From positions 1-64,000 of the forward strand of contig JAGTJM010000093.1 in assembly GCA_020747015.1 (NCBI GenBank): a stretch of 64,000 nucleotides of DNA, read 5' to 3'. The position numbers and the translations under genes were made by a program. The stretch is from Pyrenochaeta sp. MPI-SDFR-AT-0127 (taxonomy: Eukaryota > Ascomycota > Dothideomycetes > Pleosporales > Cucurbitariaceae). Positions within the stretch are counted from its first letter, which is position 1. Every line of letters begins with the position of its first letter. Positions 47,537-59,106 of the stretch are shown here, piece after piece. The notes under the pieces are model-generated. The model saw nothing but the letters and a program-made list of their open reading frames with translations, made no database searches and was not told the origin of the DNA.

Positions 47537-48976
47537 CTATGGTACAAGACAAGTACTCATCGTCAAATCATAGGCCTTCCTCAAGGTTGCCACAATTTCC
47601 TCCAATTCATCGTCAGCAATTGTGTACGGAGGCGCAAGCAAGACATGGTCTCCTTTCCACCCATCAACTGTCCCGCTTCCAGGATATACTGCAATGCCCA
47701 TCTCGAACGCTGCACACTGTACCTTCAATCCGATAGCCATGGCTTTAGGGAATGGCTCCCTTGTTGCTTTATCCTGGACAAATTCCAAACCCCAGAACAG
47801 TCCGCGTCCACGAATATCGCCAACGTGCTTGCACCCATCGAAAGCGTTCTTCAGTAATACGCCCAACTTTCTCCCTTGAAGTTGACATCTTGCTACTAGC
47901 TGGTCTCGCTTGACGATATTCTGGACCGCTAATGCCGTAGCGCATGAAGTTGGGTGCGCTTGATATGTCTGGCCGTGGTTGAACGCTGACGAGCCCTTCT
48001 TCAGAGCATCCACTACTTTGCAGTTAATGAGCATACCTGCGATGGGCGCATAGCCACCCCCAAGCCCTTTGCCAATGGTCACAATATCCGGCTTGACATT
48101 TTCTTGTTGAAAGGCGAAATAGGTGCCCGTGCGACCCATTCCGCACATGATCTCGTCGAGATGCAGGAGAATATCGTATTTGTCGCACAGAGTACGCACA
48201 GCCGACCAATAGAGTTTGGGTGGTGGCATACCGCCCAGCACAGCACCGCTAACAGTCTCACCACTGAATTCTAGTTATCAACAAGTGGATTCTGTTCCAC
48301 AGCTACTTCAATGCACTTACATGAATGAAATTATATTCTGGGGCCCAAGTCGCACAAACTCTTGCTCGACTTCAGCTACGAGCCGCGCAACGAATTGCTC
48401 CTCCGTTTCCTCTTCTTCGCGACCGTGATACGCATCCGCAGGACTGACAAACGTCACATTGGGGAGCAGGATAGCATCGTAAGGCATCTTCCGTCCTATG
48501 ACAGAAGACACAGACATGGCGCCAATCGTGTTCCCGTGATATCCTTGCTTTCTAGCGACATAGAATTTTCGCTGTGTTTCTCCTTTCTCGAACCAATATT
48601 GACGAGCACACTTCATTGCGGCATCGTTGGCTTCGCTTCCGCTGCCGACGAAGAATGCTTTTGAAAGACCGTGGTCGAAATGCTCGTTTTGGCCTGCGTC
48701 AAATGTCCCCAGAATGCATTTGGCCAGATCCTCTGCTGAGTCGGTGGTATACGTGCCAGTATGTACGTAGCTGACTTTTGCCATCTGGGCTGCGGTAGCG
48801 CTTATGACCTCCTCGTTGCCATGGCCTATGATGGCCACAGCAGCTCCTCCGCATGCGTCGAGTATTCGTGATCCATTGTCCAGATACAGATAGTGCTTGG
48901 AGGCTGAAGCAACTGTATACGGCTGCTCGATAAATGAACGATGCAGCAGCGACGGCTCTGTGTCCTGCGATGGCAT
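47537..48976 (-). CDS. class III PLP-dependent aminotransferase
   Basis: Exons 48976-48321 and 48263-47537 (complement) give 460 residues. Fold-type I marks are in order: YLDNGSRILDACGGAAVAIIGH, the phosphate loop GSGSEANDAAMK, the tyrosine stack ARKQGYHGNTIGAMS, the cofactor aspartate in LLHLDEIMCGMGRTGT, and the Schiff-base lysine K284 in TIGKGLGGGYAP. The acceptor is attcag at 48264, since the nearer tag breaks the frame. The enzyme class transfers amino groups from omega-amino acids or amines (beta-alanine, GABA, taurine, ornithine type) to 2-oxo acids. There is no mitochondrial presequence (MPSQDTEPSLL), so cytosol is likely. It is 88 bp from the stop of the convergent Zn2Cys6 gene. Confidence 0.92.
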
Positions 48977-49856
48977 GAGGAATGTGGATGCAGCGTTATC
49001 TAACCTCTCGGCACAGATTGTTGGGGTTGGGAAATGTCACTGAAATACGACCATCAAAGACACCTTGATATAAGCTCTGATCTGACTTGCATGGATCCTG
49101 GCACTTTATACAGGAACAGAACAAAGGCGATGTCCCAAGTCAACCCGTCACATTAGCGCCCGCATCAAATGGGGGTGCGGAATTTTGCAAAGGAAACCAG
49201 ACATCGCAACTGTTCACTCTCGTCTTCCGTTCAGCGTTCAAAGTCGAGATCGGGTATCGCATTTGCTTTCTCGCGTTTGCGCATCGCTTGGCGCTGAGTG
49301 AGAATCGGGTATCGCATCTGTGACCCATGGGCTACTAGCCCCCAGCTTTCTCAGTGGAGACGGGTTGCGCATCTGTGGGCTATGATTGACTGCGCCGCAC
49401 GTCCCACAGCCGACAATATGGTTCGTTTCATTTAAAACACGCGACAAGATTACCTAATAGATGATAATTTGGATGTCCAGCTTCTGCCGTTTTGCCAAAG
49501 CTTTTATGAAGGATCCGGCCTCAGCCTTGACTTTGTTTCGTTTCAGTCATTGATCAGAGCAAATAAGTCTTAGTGCAAAAAACCGGATAGAAAGTGTTCC
49601 AGACATTCAGCGCTACCCTTACTCGCCGACAGCTGCGGCCCGGTGGCAATGCTAGTGAAGCTCCCGTATCCGAGGTGTAGCGTTGGCGCAACACGGACGC
49701 GCATGTTGTCCGTGACAATAGCTGTGTTGAAAAGCCTTGGCTGAAGCCAGGGAGCCACACGTAGCCCCCCGGGCCCGCGTATCTCAGTTTTGACTGCATC
49801 TTGCATATTACATTGTTCATTATCGTTACATGACTTGACGGATACATTGATGTTTG
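48977..49856. other. intergenic with an imperfect repeat array
   Basis: The interval of 880 bp has no gene. Three imperfect copies of a short motif at 49247-49380 are listed separately. Confidence 0.55.
49247..49380. repeat. three imperfect copies of a ~55-bp periodic motif
   Basis: The element gagatcgggtatcgcat(t/c)tg recurs at 49247, 49301 (agaatcgggtatcgcatctg) and, more diverged, 49357 (gagacgggttgcgcatctg), with CGGG cores 54 and 56 bp apart. Sequence before each core (gctgagtgagaat, ctcagtggaga) is also partly alike, so this looks like a decayed tandem repeat. It lies in the upstream region of the aminotransferase gene. Confidence 0.5.
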
Positions 49857-50975
49857 CTACTGCCAGGACTGATTCTCATATCTTGCATACCGAATATCGG
49901 ATGATACTGATGATGCACTTCCCCTTTCAATTCCACGCTCATCTTGAGTTGCCAATTCCCCCAAAATCTCCTTCCCGCTCTCAGCCAAGCTGCTCTTACT
50001 ATTCCTTCGGCGACTGTGACTTTGGATCTGGAATTCAGTCGTCTTGATAACGGTCGAGTCCTTGGGCTGAAGCGCGCTATTTCCCTTGCCGCCGCCGACG
50101 TGCACCTCATATTGAGAGGGTGGTTCCGCGCCTTGAACGACGGAGCGCTGATGGCCGGTCCCCTTGAGGGTTCCCAGTGCGACGCCCTCAGACCGTGGCC
50201 CAGTCCGGCTGTGAGAGTAGGCGTTGCCGCTTCTGGCATTTCTTGTGAGCTCGACAAGGCGGTTGAGGATGCTGAATTCAAGCTTGAGCTTGACGCTGTA
50301 GACAAGCGGCTTCCATGCTGTTTGAATGTCGTAGAGATTTGCAAACTCGAGTCCTAGGATAGAGAAGTCGAGCAAGACGACTAGGATATTGACGAAGATC
50401 AAGTGGTTCATGACTTGAAGGGTGCCGCCGTTGCCAATGGTCTTCTCCATCTTGACAAGCCTAGTGGTCTCCCAGACATAGAGGCCGGAGATGATGAGCT
50501 CTTGCACGAAGAAAACACTGAGTTGGAGTTTCTCGTAGATTGAGTATGGTTTCTCAAAGGGCGTAGGATTGGGCGAATTGGCGCCGTATACCAGGATGAT
50601 GACCGGAATGTGTAGCCAAAGAGCATTCGTAATGATCATAATCAACACAGCACGGAGCCGTTTTCGGTTGTGCATCACCAGGTGCAGTCGGGAGTACAGG
50701 ACGACCGACTGCCCTGTGATCATGGTGCACCATCCTATGAGGATGAGCGTCGCGTAGAGGTGCGCATTGGTAGTAAGCTCAAGATGTTTGAGGAGATAGC
50801 CAGTCGCGTTGAAAGCGACGCCCCATGTTGCGACATTGAAGCTCCAGAAGTAGAGGCCTGTCCGTCTCTTGAAGGTTGTCAAAATGTAGACTTTGAGTTC
50901 AAGGAAGTTGTAGAATGCGATGCTAATGAAGACAATGATGATTGCAGTCTTCGCGGAAACGTTGACATCAACCAT
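49857..50975 (-). CDS. DUF7703-type seven-helix integral membrane protein
   Basis: A single exon of 372 residues starting at the ATG 50975 (MVDVNVSAKTAIIIVF); the longer frame begins at TTG. About seven hydrophobic helices fill residues 5-250, including FRRTG-like loop KRRTGLYFWSFNVATWG, ITGQSVVLYSRLHLV and HLIFVNILVVLLDFSILGLEF. A polar, Ser-rich cytosolic tail of about 120 residues follows. Topology and the TGLYFWS/VLYSRLHLV blocks fit fungal DUF7703 proteins, distant in style from Pth11-like receptors. A receptor role is inference from topology. No partner gene is adjacent. Confidence 0.8.
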   Translation of the reverse strand: MVDVNVSAKTAIIIVFISIAFYNFLELKVYILTTFKRRTGLYFWSFNVATWGVAFNATGYLLKHLELTTNAHLYATLILIGWCTMITGQSVVLYSRLHLVMHNRKRLRAVLIMIITNALWLHIPVIILVYGANSPNPTPFEKPYSIYEKLQLSVFFVQELIISGLYVWETTRLVKMEKTIGNGGTLQVMNHLIFVNILVVLLDFSILGLEFANLYDIQTAWKPLVYSVKLKLEFSILNRLVELTRNARSGNAYSHSRTGPRSEGVALGTLKGTGHQRSVVQGAEPPSQYEVHVGGGKGNSALQPKDSTVIKTTEFQIQSHSRRRNSKSSLAESGKEILGELATQDERGIERGSASSVSSDIRYARYENQSWQ

Positions 50976-52348
50976 GGTGGCCAAGGACGCGCAAAAGCAA
51001 TTGATCGACAATACGAAAGTCAGAGCAGAGAAGAAGATGCCCGCAAGTGATCTTCAGATTTCCACGTTGCGGGGCTTTTGGGCAGACTGGGCCATCAAAA
51101 CGTCGGAAAAGGGGGACTAAACCGGCCCTTCACCCTGGTGTTGGTTCATGGCCATGACACAGTCGAGTTCAAAGGGTGCATCTTCTCTAACCCTGAATGT
51201 ATTGGCTGCTTCCGGGATCTTTCGGCTGCGTCGCCTAAATCGCATGAATCGCGTGCACGGCACGGAAGCAACGAACGGCATGTCGATTGGATGGCACAGT
51301 GTGTGGAGGTGGTGTGGTGTGGTGATCGGCGGTGTGGAAGGTTCTTGGACAGATTCTAGGAGGAAGATCGAGTTACCAAAGAATGCGTGTAAGATTCTGC
51401 ACGAGCGTCGCCCTGCTTTGGGCTGCATTAACGTGCTGTAAGAATCCCCCTTTCCGAAGGGAGGCCATCAAGGTGCATCATGGTTCGGAGATGGCTTTGC
51501 TGATTCGATGAGATGCGTGGCACTGTGTCGGGGCCACCCATAGCCCATAAACGGGCCGCACAAGGAAAGCCAATGCTCGTATTTATTGTCCCGCGCCTCT
51601 GGTAACGCCACCATCGTGGAACTGGCTTTCCACCCGAATGTGATGGTTGGAATTTGACTTGCCATCGTCAGCCGATGCTGCCCAACTTGGTCTCCCTGTC
51701 GATTTGAGGCAGCCGCAGTGAATGAAGCGATAGGCTGAGCCACGCCCATGAATTGCCAAACGTAGTCAGTTCACGAGAGGTTTCACAGAGTATGTGACAG
51801 CTGTGATGTGCGCACCAGGTGCCAAGCAACACGTGACATTGGCCACCGAACTGTTGTTTGCACTAGGTCTCGAGAAGATACGGTACTGTTTAACTCCTAC
51901 CATTGACTGCTTGCTGGACATACGCGACTCATGGAGCTTTCAATACTGCAACCTTGTTCGGAGAGCAACTGTTTTCAAACCCAGTCGTCATCGTCTCCGA
52001 TCGATAATCCAAGCTTTCGGCCCGTCTCCCCAGCCTCCGCACGACTCTGCGGGGCTCATCGCTCGGCGCAATTGCCGATATGGCTAGATCCTTAATGTCC
52101 GCCAAATGCCCGCCAAATGCCCGCCAAATCCTGAGATTCTTTCCAAGCCGTTAGCTTAACACGGGGCGAGAAAAACGTACCATTGGTAATTTAGGGGTCC
52201 GCGGCTTTTCCGTGTGATAATTTCAGTACATGTACATTAGTGGATGGACGCCCCAGTGGATGTCTTCAGCTCTTGGTATCCTGTCCTCCCAGACGCAACC
52301 ATCGGCCAGTTACGGACGTTTCCGACAAATTATTTCCCCTTCGTAACG
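50976..52348. other. gene-poor interval, divergent promoters
   Basis: This is 1.4 kb between the DUF7703 gene and the SMP-30 gene. No coding frame is supportable. It contains the 11-bp triple repeat at 52096-52128. Confidence 0.5.
52096..52128 (+). repeat. 11-bp tandem repeat, three copies
   Basis: The unit tgcccgccaaa occurs three times in a row; the first copy has t in place of c at the third base. It lies about 220-250 bp before the ATG of the SMP-30-like gene, so it could be a promoter element array or simple slippage. Confidence 0.75.
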
Positions 52349-53875
52349 ATGCAGTCAACCATTGCGTTCATCGGTGCTGGGCTCATTGCCAGTGGGGCTC
52401 TGGCACAGAATGTACCTGCAGCTGCCCAGATTGTAAATCAGAAGACGTTCAACGTTTTGGCTTCCGTTCCCCCACCGGCCCAAGCCAATGACTCGACGGT
52501 CAGTCCCCACCCTCTTTTCATGCTCTATGAAGTGCGCAGTACTGATAGATACTAGGTATTTCTCTGGCCTGGAGTCACTCAAGAGTCCTTGACTGCGAAG
52601 CCATTTCACATCTACGATGATGAGTTTTATGATGTAATTGGATCTAATCCGTCTCTGACTTTGATTGCGTCTTCTGAGTCGGACCCCATCTTCCATGAAG
52701 CAGTCACATGGTATGTTTGACATCTACCGCTATGGAGAAGCCTCAATTCTGACCAAGGGTCTGCAACACCAGGTTCCCTCCCAAGGATGAAGTCTTCTTC
52801 GTCCAGAACGCAGGTGCTCCCGCAGCTGGAACAGGCCTCAACAAGTCTTCGATCATCCAGAAGATCTCTCTTGCCGAGGCAGAGGCAGTGCGCAATGGAA
52901 CTCTCGATGCCGCAACGGTCACCATTGTCAACACATCGAACCCTCAGGTCATCAACCCCAATGGTGCGTTATGCCTATCAGAACATGAGCTGCAATTCGC
53001 ATTTTGCTAATCAATCATAGGTGGTACGAATTACAAGGGTCAGATCATCTTCGCTGGTGAAGGCCAAGGTCCAAATGTTGCGTCGGCCCTTTATGTCATG
53101 AATCCTCAGGCGCCATACAACACCACCAGTAAGCATCATATCACTAAATGCGAGTCGAAAGCTGACAAACCAAGCTCTCCTGAACAACTATTTCGGCCGA
53201 CAGTTCAACTCGCTCAACGACCTGGTCGTTCATCCTCGTAATGGTGATCTTTACTTCACAGATACTCTGTATGGCTACCTCCAAGACTTCCGCCCTGTTC
53301 CCGGCCTACGAAACCAAGTATACCGCTACAACTTCGTCACTGGCGCAGTCACAGTGGTAGCTGACGACTTCACCCTACCAAACGGTTAGTTTCCCACACC
53401 TTTGCACGTGCGCCTTTTGCTTATAATCAACAGGCATTACATTCTCTCCCGATGGCAACCGCGCGTACGTGACGGACACCGGCATCGCTCTTGGTTTCTA
53501 CGGCCGCAATCTGTCTTCGCCAGCTTCCGTGTATTCGTTCGATGTGAACAAGGATGGTACCTGGCAGAACCGCAAGACCTTTGCCTATGTGCCATCGTTC
53601 ATCCCCGACGGTACGTCCATAGGATTTCACATGTCCATTCATACAGAAAGCTGACATTTGCTTCAGGCGTGCATACCGACTCTAAGGGTCGTGTCTATTC
53701 TGGCTGCGGCGATGGTGTCCACGTGTGGAATACCTCGGGTAAGCTGATCGGCAAGATCTACACTGGTACCGTGGCCGCCAATTTCCAGTTTGCTGGAAAG
53801 GGACGCATGATCATCACCGGCCAGACTAAGTTGTTCTACGTTACGCTTGCTGCGTCTGGTGCACCCCTTGCGTAA
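52349..53875 (+). CDS. secreted SMP-30/gluconolactonase-like protein (lactonohydrolase)
   Basis: Seven exons (52349-52498, 52556-52710, 52773-52963, 53021-53128, 53175-53384, 53434-53610, 53667-53875) give 399 residues. A signal peptide (MQSTIAFIGAGLIASGALAQ) is followed by a six-bladed propeller of the SMP-30/LRE type: SLNDLVVHPRNGDLYFTDTLYG, PGLRNQVYRYNFVTG, NGITFSPDGNRAYVTDTG, GVHTDSKGRVYSGCGDGVHVW. The metal-site residues expected in the blades (Asn/Asp in SLNDL, NGI and HTD) are present. Relatives hydrolyse sugar lactones or pantolactone outside the cell. The exact lactone is not readable. Six small introns all restore the propeller repeats. Confidence 0.92.
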
Positions 53876-55167
53876 TTACGGGTATCAAGCCACCGCCAGA
53901 CCTCCTCTGCCTTGAAGCAGATCAACTCAGGTTGTAGTTAGAACATATAGAGATAATAGAATAGTAAGAACGGCTTAGACTAATACTAGCTCATCAGCTA
54001 TAATAGACGTAATCAATTAACTTAGCTGTATATGAACTGTAATATTTCTACCAGTATATTATCGCCATTAGATGAGGCACACTCTTCTCTCTTCTCTATC
54101 TAGAGTTTTCTAGGTACGGCGAGCGACATGAGCGAGTCCCACGCTCTAGCAGACTGTGTGCCGGCTGTCGATCCATTTTACGACAAGACAGTCCAAAATA
54201 CTGTCTCCGGTATGCCAATACCCGCGAGGTCGCTGTAGACCCTAGTGAAATTTACACAAAAGGACGGGGAGACCCACATCCATGAACAATTGTGACATGC
54301 TATGTGCCGACAATTTCAGGTACTGTTGGGTCGATGGCGTAGTCCATGGTGAGTTCGTCATGTTCCAACTCGAATCTTATGCATTTTCTGCCCCAACAGC
54401 CAGTATATACATTGATGGTTCTATTACCACGAGCTTTGAGCGAGGGCCTCGAAGTTCGGCTCGTAAACTTACCAATATGAAGAAACGAAAAGTTGCTGAA
54501 ATACAGATAGGCAGATACCGTTGTTCCGGAGACTCTGCACCTAGTGCCTTCGAGGGTCTACGTCGTACAACCTTGAAAGGAAGCTATTTGGCACGGAGCC
54601 TTGTTCCTTGTTTGCCCAACACTAAAGCTCAACTCCCACACGTATAACTAAGCTGACGAATTTGTGATGCCACTAAGCACTATAATAGAGACTCAACTAT
54701 GGTTGGTGATTGTTCTTAACTGCTGCACATGTTAATGCTTAGACTAAGAAAGCACCAATCTATTGCGCGTACATAGGCACTCAATTCGGACTTTCCACTA
54801 TTAGAGGAGGATCGTAGTTGAGGAACGAAGTATTTGATGGAATCAGAGGCATTTCATTGATGAGCCTCCTACAGCTACAAGTGTCTTTGAAACACTCCGA
54901 GGACTCTCACACTATTCGAAACCGCTGCTTCGGTGTTCCATATGTTTGCCCCTGTCCTTCTTATGGCAAGATTATCCTTCATAATGCTTCCATGCCCTAA
55001 GACTAGAGCTTTTAATGAATTTGATCAACAGTTATGGATTTTGCGAGAGTTTTCGAAACACTATTTAGAAACAACGCGTCAAAACAGTATGGTCAATAAA
55101 GCACTACTAGGATACAAGTATCCTCTTGCATAGGACGTTTCAAGAATGCCTGCTATGTACCTAACAT
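53876..55167. other. AT-rich gene-poor interval
   Basis: The first part (about 53935-54070) is strongly AT-rich with many TA steps, reminiscent of RIP-degraded DNA, though no parent repeat is identifiable. A 121-codon frame at 54282-54647 has no family signature. No gene is called. Confidence 0.45.
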
Positions 55168-57044
55168 TTAGAGCTGCTGGTCTCGTACAGACTCAAAAGG
55201 TAAAATAATTGACACAATACCTAAGCATCCAAATAATGCAGCGCAAAGATATATCGGCACTGAGCTTGAAGTATCTGCAAATGTGGCAACGATAACGGCT
55301 GTAATGCCCAGTAGTCTATTAAATGCTATAGCAGTGCCATTGCCAGTAGCTCGATGGGCGGAAGGAAGTGCCTCTGGAGTGTATGCATAGAGTGTTCCAT
55401 AGTACTGAGAATGACAGTATTAGCTAGTGATGCAGGGCCAAGCCGAAGCTAGTGTTAAGGAGAAACGCGTGCAGAGAGAAGGCAGAGGTTGCTTACTATG
55501 TTGATTACGATGCTAATCGCGCAAGAGAACCCGAGATTTTGTGCAGCGTTTCGTGCCGTAGTGTAAGCCAATAGGAATGTCACTAGCGCAACATTAACGA
55601 TTGATTGCATGAATCAAGGATGTGCACCTACTCGACAGCGCTGCCCCAATAGCCATTGTATACTTTCGGCCCAAAAGTTGAGTCCTACACATGTATCCTG
55701 CGATTATGGGACCAGGGATAGCCAGTGTGTTTGTGATTGCATAGTCTCTCCAGGTGATATAAGTCGAGGACTCGCCGAAGTTCGCACCACGGCTTGCAAA
55801 GTACTCGGGTAAGAAGATGTAAAATAGTGGATAGGCAAGACCAATCAAGGCCCATGAAAGCCAAACGAGTGATGTCAAGTAGCCTTGCCTTCTCGAAGAG
55901 AATAAACCCCTGTAATGCACAAGCAGTTCTGAAATGGATGCCTTTTTCTGGGCATGAGAAGTATTAACTTCGCCACACTGCCGTAGCTGGTCGCTGGTTA
56001 GAGTGAAACTGCGGTTGTATTTCTGGGCTATTCCATTTAGTGTTTGGACAACGAGATCATCGTCGTTCTGGCAAAGAGAAAATTTTGGAGTCTCGTGGAA
56101 GCGGATAACGGTAAATCGTAGTATGCTCATGGCGAATACGGTCGCACCACTTGTAAAGTAAAGGTATCTCCAGCCCTGGTTTTCTGATCGCGTGCATGTT
56201 ATAGCATCACTAGTACAGCTAAAATTTGCTTTTCGCACTTGTTAGCAGTCGTACAAGAAGAGTGAAACATTGCCTGATATGGGGAGGAGGGGTTACTGTC
56301 ACTTACGCAAGAAAGCCCACGCAAACAGTCCAGCCAAAGTCTGTCCAACGCCCCACCATGCAGCCATAAGCGTCACCAGCCATGAATAGCTATGGGGGAG
56401 GTACTCTAGGAAGATGGTTGTGTCGAGGACCAAGTTACCTCCTGCCCCGAAGGCAAGTATGGCGTTGAAGAATACCCACGATTCGTAGTTAGGAGCAGCA
56501 CCGGCAACGATTGTGAAAGCAGATGAGATGAGGAGTGAGAGATTAAACGCCCACTTTCGACCAATAATATCGGCAGTTATACCCCAAAAGAGTGCGCCCA
56601 CTAGGAGCCCGATGTAGAGCGCAAGTTGCCCGGCTCTCCTGTATTCGGCATCGAATTCGGCTAACACACTGCCTGCGGCAATGCTAGGAAGGAACGCAAG
56701 CAAGGAGTCAGCGGCGTAACTGACAAAGTTTAGTATGCAATAAATGAGTAGTGCTTTATGGCAAGCCTCAATCGTACCCAAAGCCATTCAAGCAGAAAAG
56801 CTTGAAATGATAAGGGGTGAATCCGATTTGGTTGATAGCCTATCAAAATCAGTGCATACTCCAAATACCACTTATCGAGTGATCGTACGTTGTTTACCAA
56901 GCTCATTTTTGCTCTGAGAGCCGGGTCGACAACATGATGGGAAATGAACTCCGATTCGCCTTGAGCTATGTGCAAGGTTGGACCATCGGAGACCTCTTTT
57001 GAGAAGACGTTTGGGGAAGCTGCATGTTCAGAATTGTTCCCCAT
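55168..57044 (-). CDS. MFS transporter, SV2/SVOP-like
   Basis: Six exons (57044-56889, 56839-56778, 56719-56307, 56237-55632, 55582-55497, 55404-55168, complement) give 519 residues. After a polar N-terminus come KMSLVNN and AINQIGFTPYHFKLFCLNGFGYAADSLL, the typical opening of SV2-type organic-cation/metabolite porters. TM2-3 carries GALFWGITADIIGRKWAFN (motif A). GNLVLDTTIFLEYLP and NQGWRYLYF follow, and LGRKYTMAIGAALS and YTPEALPSAHRATGNG close the second half. Without splicing the gene looks like two separate fragments. It is the first gene of the putative methylamine-compound cluster, and its promoter holds one copy of the shared inverted repeat. It is likely the substrate importer (inference). 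Confidence 0.9.
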
Positions 57045-57830
57045 TGTCGTTACTCAGCCTCTTTGGCCTGTGTGAATGGTCGGTGGAGGCACTGCTTACA
57101 CAGGCACGTGAGCGATGGAAGAGATAAGCGGGTCGTGTTGATTTGGAGATGTGGAAAATAGTACTCAAAATAGGAATTTCATGCAGTGAGAAGCAATCCG
57201 AATCGATTCCATACTAACCCTCTTGTAACTAAAGAGTCCTGATCGTGAGTCCAGGATTTACGATAAAGTCCGGTCACGTGGTCGGGACAAGACAGGTAGC
57301 CCCGGTACCTCCGAATGGCGTCCAAGCCATGTTAATGGTCTTATGTAACGGCCACTCTTTGACGTATCAAGGGTGAGGGGTAACGTCGGACTAGTCATTA
57401 TAGTATGTGGCGCATCATCATACGGACATCGACACAATTCGGTGTTGCTTCAATGGCTAGTTTGCTCTGAGAAACATTGATCGCCTCTCTGTCGAGATTG
57501 CTTCGATAGAGGTAATTGTGTGGAAACCTTTGTTTTCGTAAGATCATGAGACACAAAATACGCCCATGCCAACTGTATGATTACCGAGCTATTTCTCCGT
57601 CAAAGTCCTGACAAGTCTATGAGTCTACACAAGGCATGGGCCGTGCGTGTCAGATGGCAGACCTCATGACTTTGGTAATGTAGAAATCGTACAGGCAATT
57701 TGATATATCTAGAGCATGGTTGAATTAAGTGACTATGAGGCAGTTGAAGCCTCTAGCCCAAGTTCTGCTTACAACACAAATTCTATCGCACATCGTCTGT
57801 AGTGACACACTTTAAAACACTTTGTACCTT
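57045..57830. other. promoter region of the SV2-type transporter
   Basis: The 786 bp between the MFS start codon and the 3' end of the Rieske gene contain no gene. They contain the shared inverted repeat (57270-57285) and a CACGTG at 57105-57110. Confidence 0.6.
57270..57285. promoter_or_regulatory. shared inverted-repeat element, copy 1 (transporter promoter)
   Basis: CCGGTCACGTGGTCGG lies about 225-240 bp upstream of the transporter ATG. It matches the element in the next promoter at 13 of 16 positions and keeps CCG/CGG ends and a CANNTG core. Confidence 0.55.
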
Positions 57831-59106
57831 CTACCAAACTAGTTTTTCGTCATGGCATGCTAAACCAGCACAGAAAAGTTCGTCCTGATTGACTCCGGTA
57901 GCAGATTTTGGCAACACTTGTCGAGCCGGCCAGATTTCTTTCTGCAGCTTTTTCTCCCGCTCATGGTGTTCCTGAACTTGCTGACGAACTGTCTGTTGAA
58001 AAAACAAAGGTCCTTGCTCCATCCTTGAATGCATCTCTCCACTAACATAGACTCCAGCGTCAAGATTCTTTTGTGCGTTGTTACAAAGCCATTTGTCTTC
58101 ACCCAAAATTCGTTTGAACATGGAGTCGATACGTTCAAAATCCTCGTCACTAGCATCTTTGTGTCTGTATACCTCGTATTCCATGGAGCAATGATGAGCT
58201 GATGTCGGGACACATCTCATCATGTAAAAGAAGTGTGGTCTGTGTCAGTCAATCAATGTGATACAAGTGTTATCAGGATCCAACTTACGAAACAGTCATG
58301 CAAGCATTGGGGAAATAAAAGGTGCTGCATATCTTCAGTCCACCTTCTGTATTTCGGTCCTTTGGATGCGCCCAGTGTTGGATATGCCCACCCTTTGTGT
58401 CGACTGAGTAAAGCTTCAGATCTGCCACCTCTTTGGCGTCTGGATGAGTGGTTGGACAATGGTAACACTCGTTGTAGTTATCAGCCAGTGTCTTCCAGTT
58501 GTAGTCACCACTCATTTCCCACACGTGATCAAAGTGATAGTCCGCGAAATTGAAGTCTTTGAAACGATTTTGCATGTCGACACCTTCAAAATCATCTTCC
58601 CATTGGATCTCTTTGTCAACGTCCAAATTTACCCATACGAATCCTATAGCGTCAACATGAACGCTGATTTGAAAAAGTCCATTCTGCGACTTATCAAAAC
58701 CCTCCATCTCTTCGTACCCCGGTGCTTTGGCCAGCTTTCCGTTCAGTCCATAGGACCAGCCATGGTACTTGCAGGATATGATTCTTACTTGGCCTTTCGG
58801 CTCAGTAACGAGTGGGAAAGCACGATGCCTACACACGTTATGGAATCCACGGATATTCCCTTCGCGATCCTTGCATAAAAAAAACTGGAAACCTGCCTCT
58901 TCAAATCTGATATAGTCTCCAACATTTATGAATCTGTTTCTGTGGGTGACCAGAATCCACCTTTTCGAGAAAATCGCTCGCCGCTCGAGATGATAGATAG
59001 CATCAGAACGATACCATGAGGAGGAAAGACCTCGGCATGTAGTTGTGGCGCCATTGTTGTCTGCGGACCGTCTATAGCCTAGGAGGTTTGAGATGTATTG
59101 GCTCAT
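57831..59106 (-). CDS. Rieske [2Fe-2S] mononuclear-iron oxygenase, choline/carnitine/betaine type
   Basis: Exons 59106-58289 and 58239-57831 (complement) give 408 residues, normal for the alpha-subunit class. The Rieske cluster site is C92-R-H94 ... C112-K-Y-H115. The catalytic iron site is in DNYNECYHCPTTHPD with H216 and H221; E213 stands where many Rieske oxygenases have the bridging Asp, as in carnitine monooxygenase CntA. The segment SWYRSDAIYHLERRAIFSKRW and C-terminal SPHFFYMMRCVPTSAHHCSMEYEVYRH are choline-monooxygenase-like. Relatives hydroxylate choline or N-demethylate glycine betaine, stachydrine or carnitine, with electrons from a separate reductase, which is not in this window. 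No targeting signal is seen. It is divergent from the regulator gene and shares its promoter. Confidence 0.9.

Noticed and set aside
54282..54647. Plus frame of 121 codons
   Set aside because: No family signature, no neighbours in frame, and it lies in an AT-rich gene-free stretch. Probably chance.
55168..57044. MFS gene suspected to be two truncated genes
   Set aside because: Five short introns join the parts into one complete 519-residue transporter.
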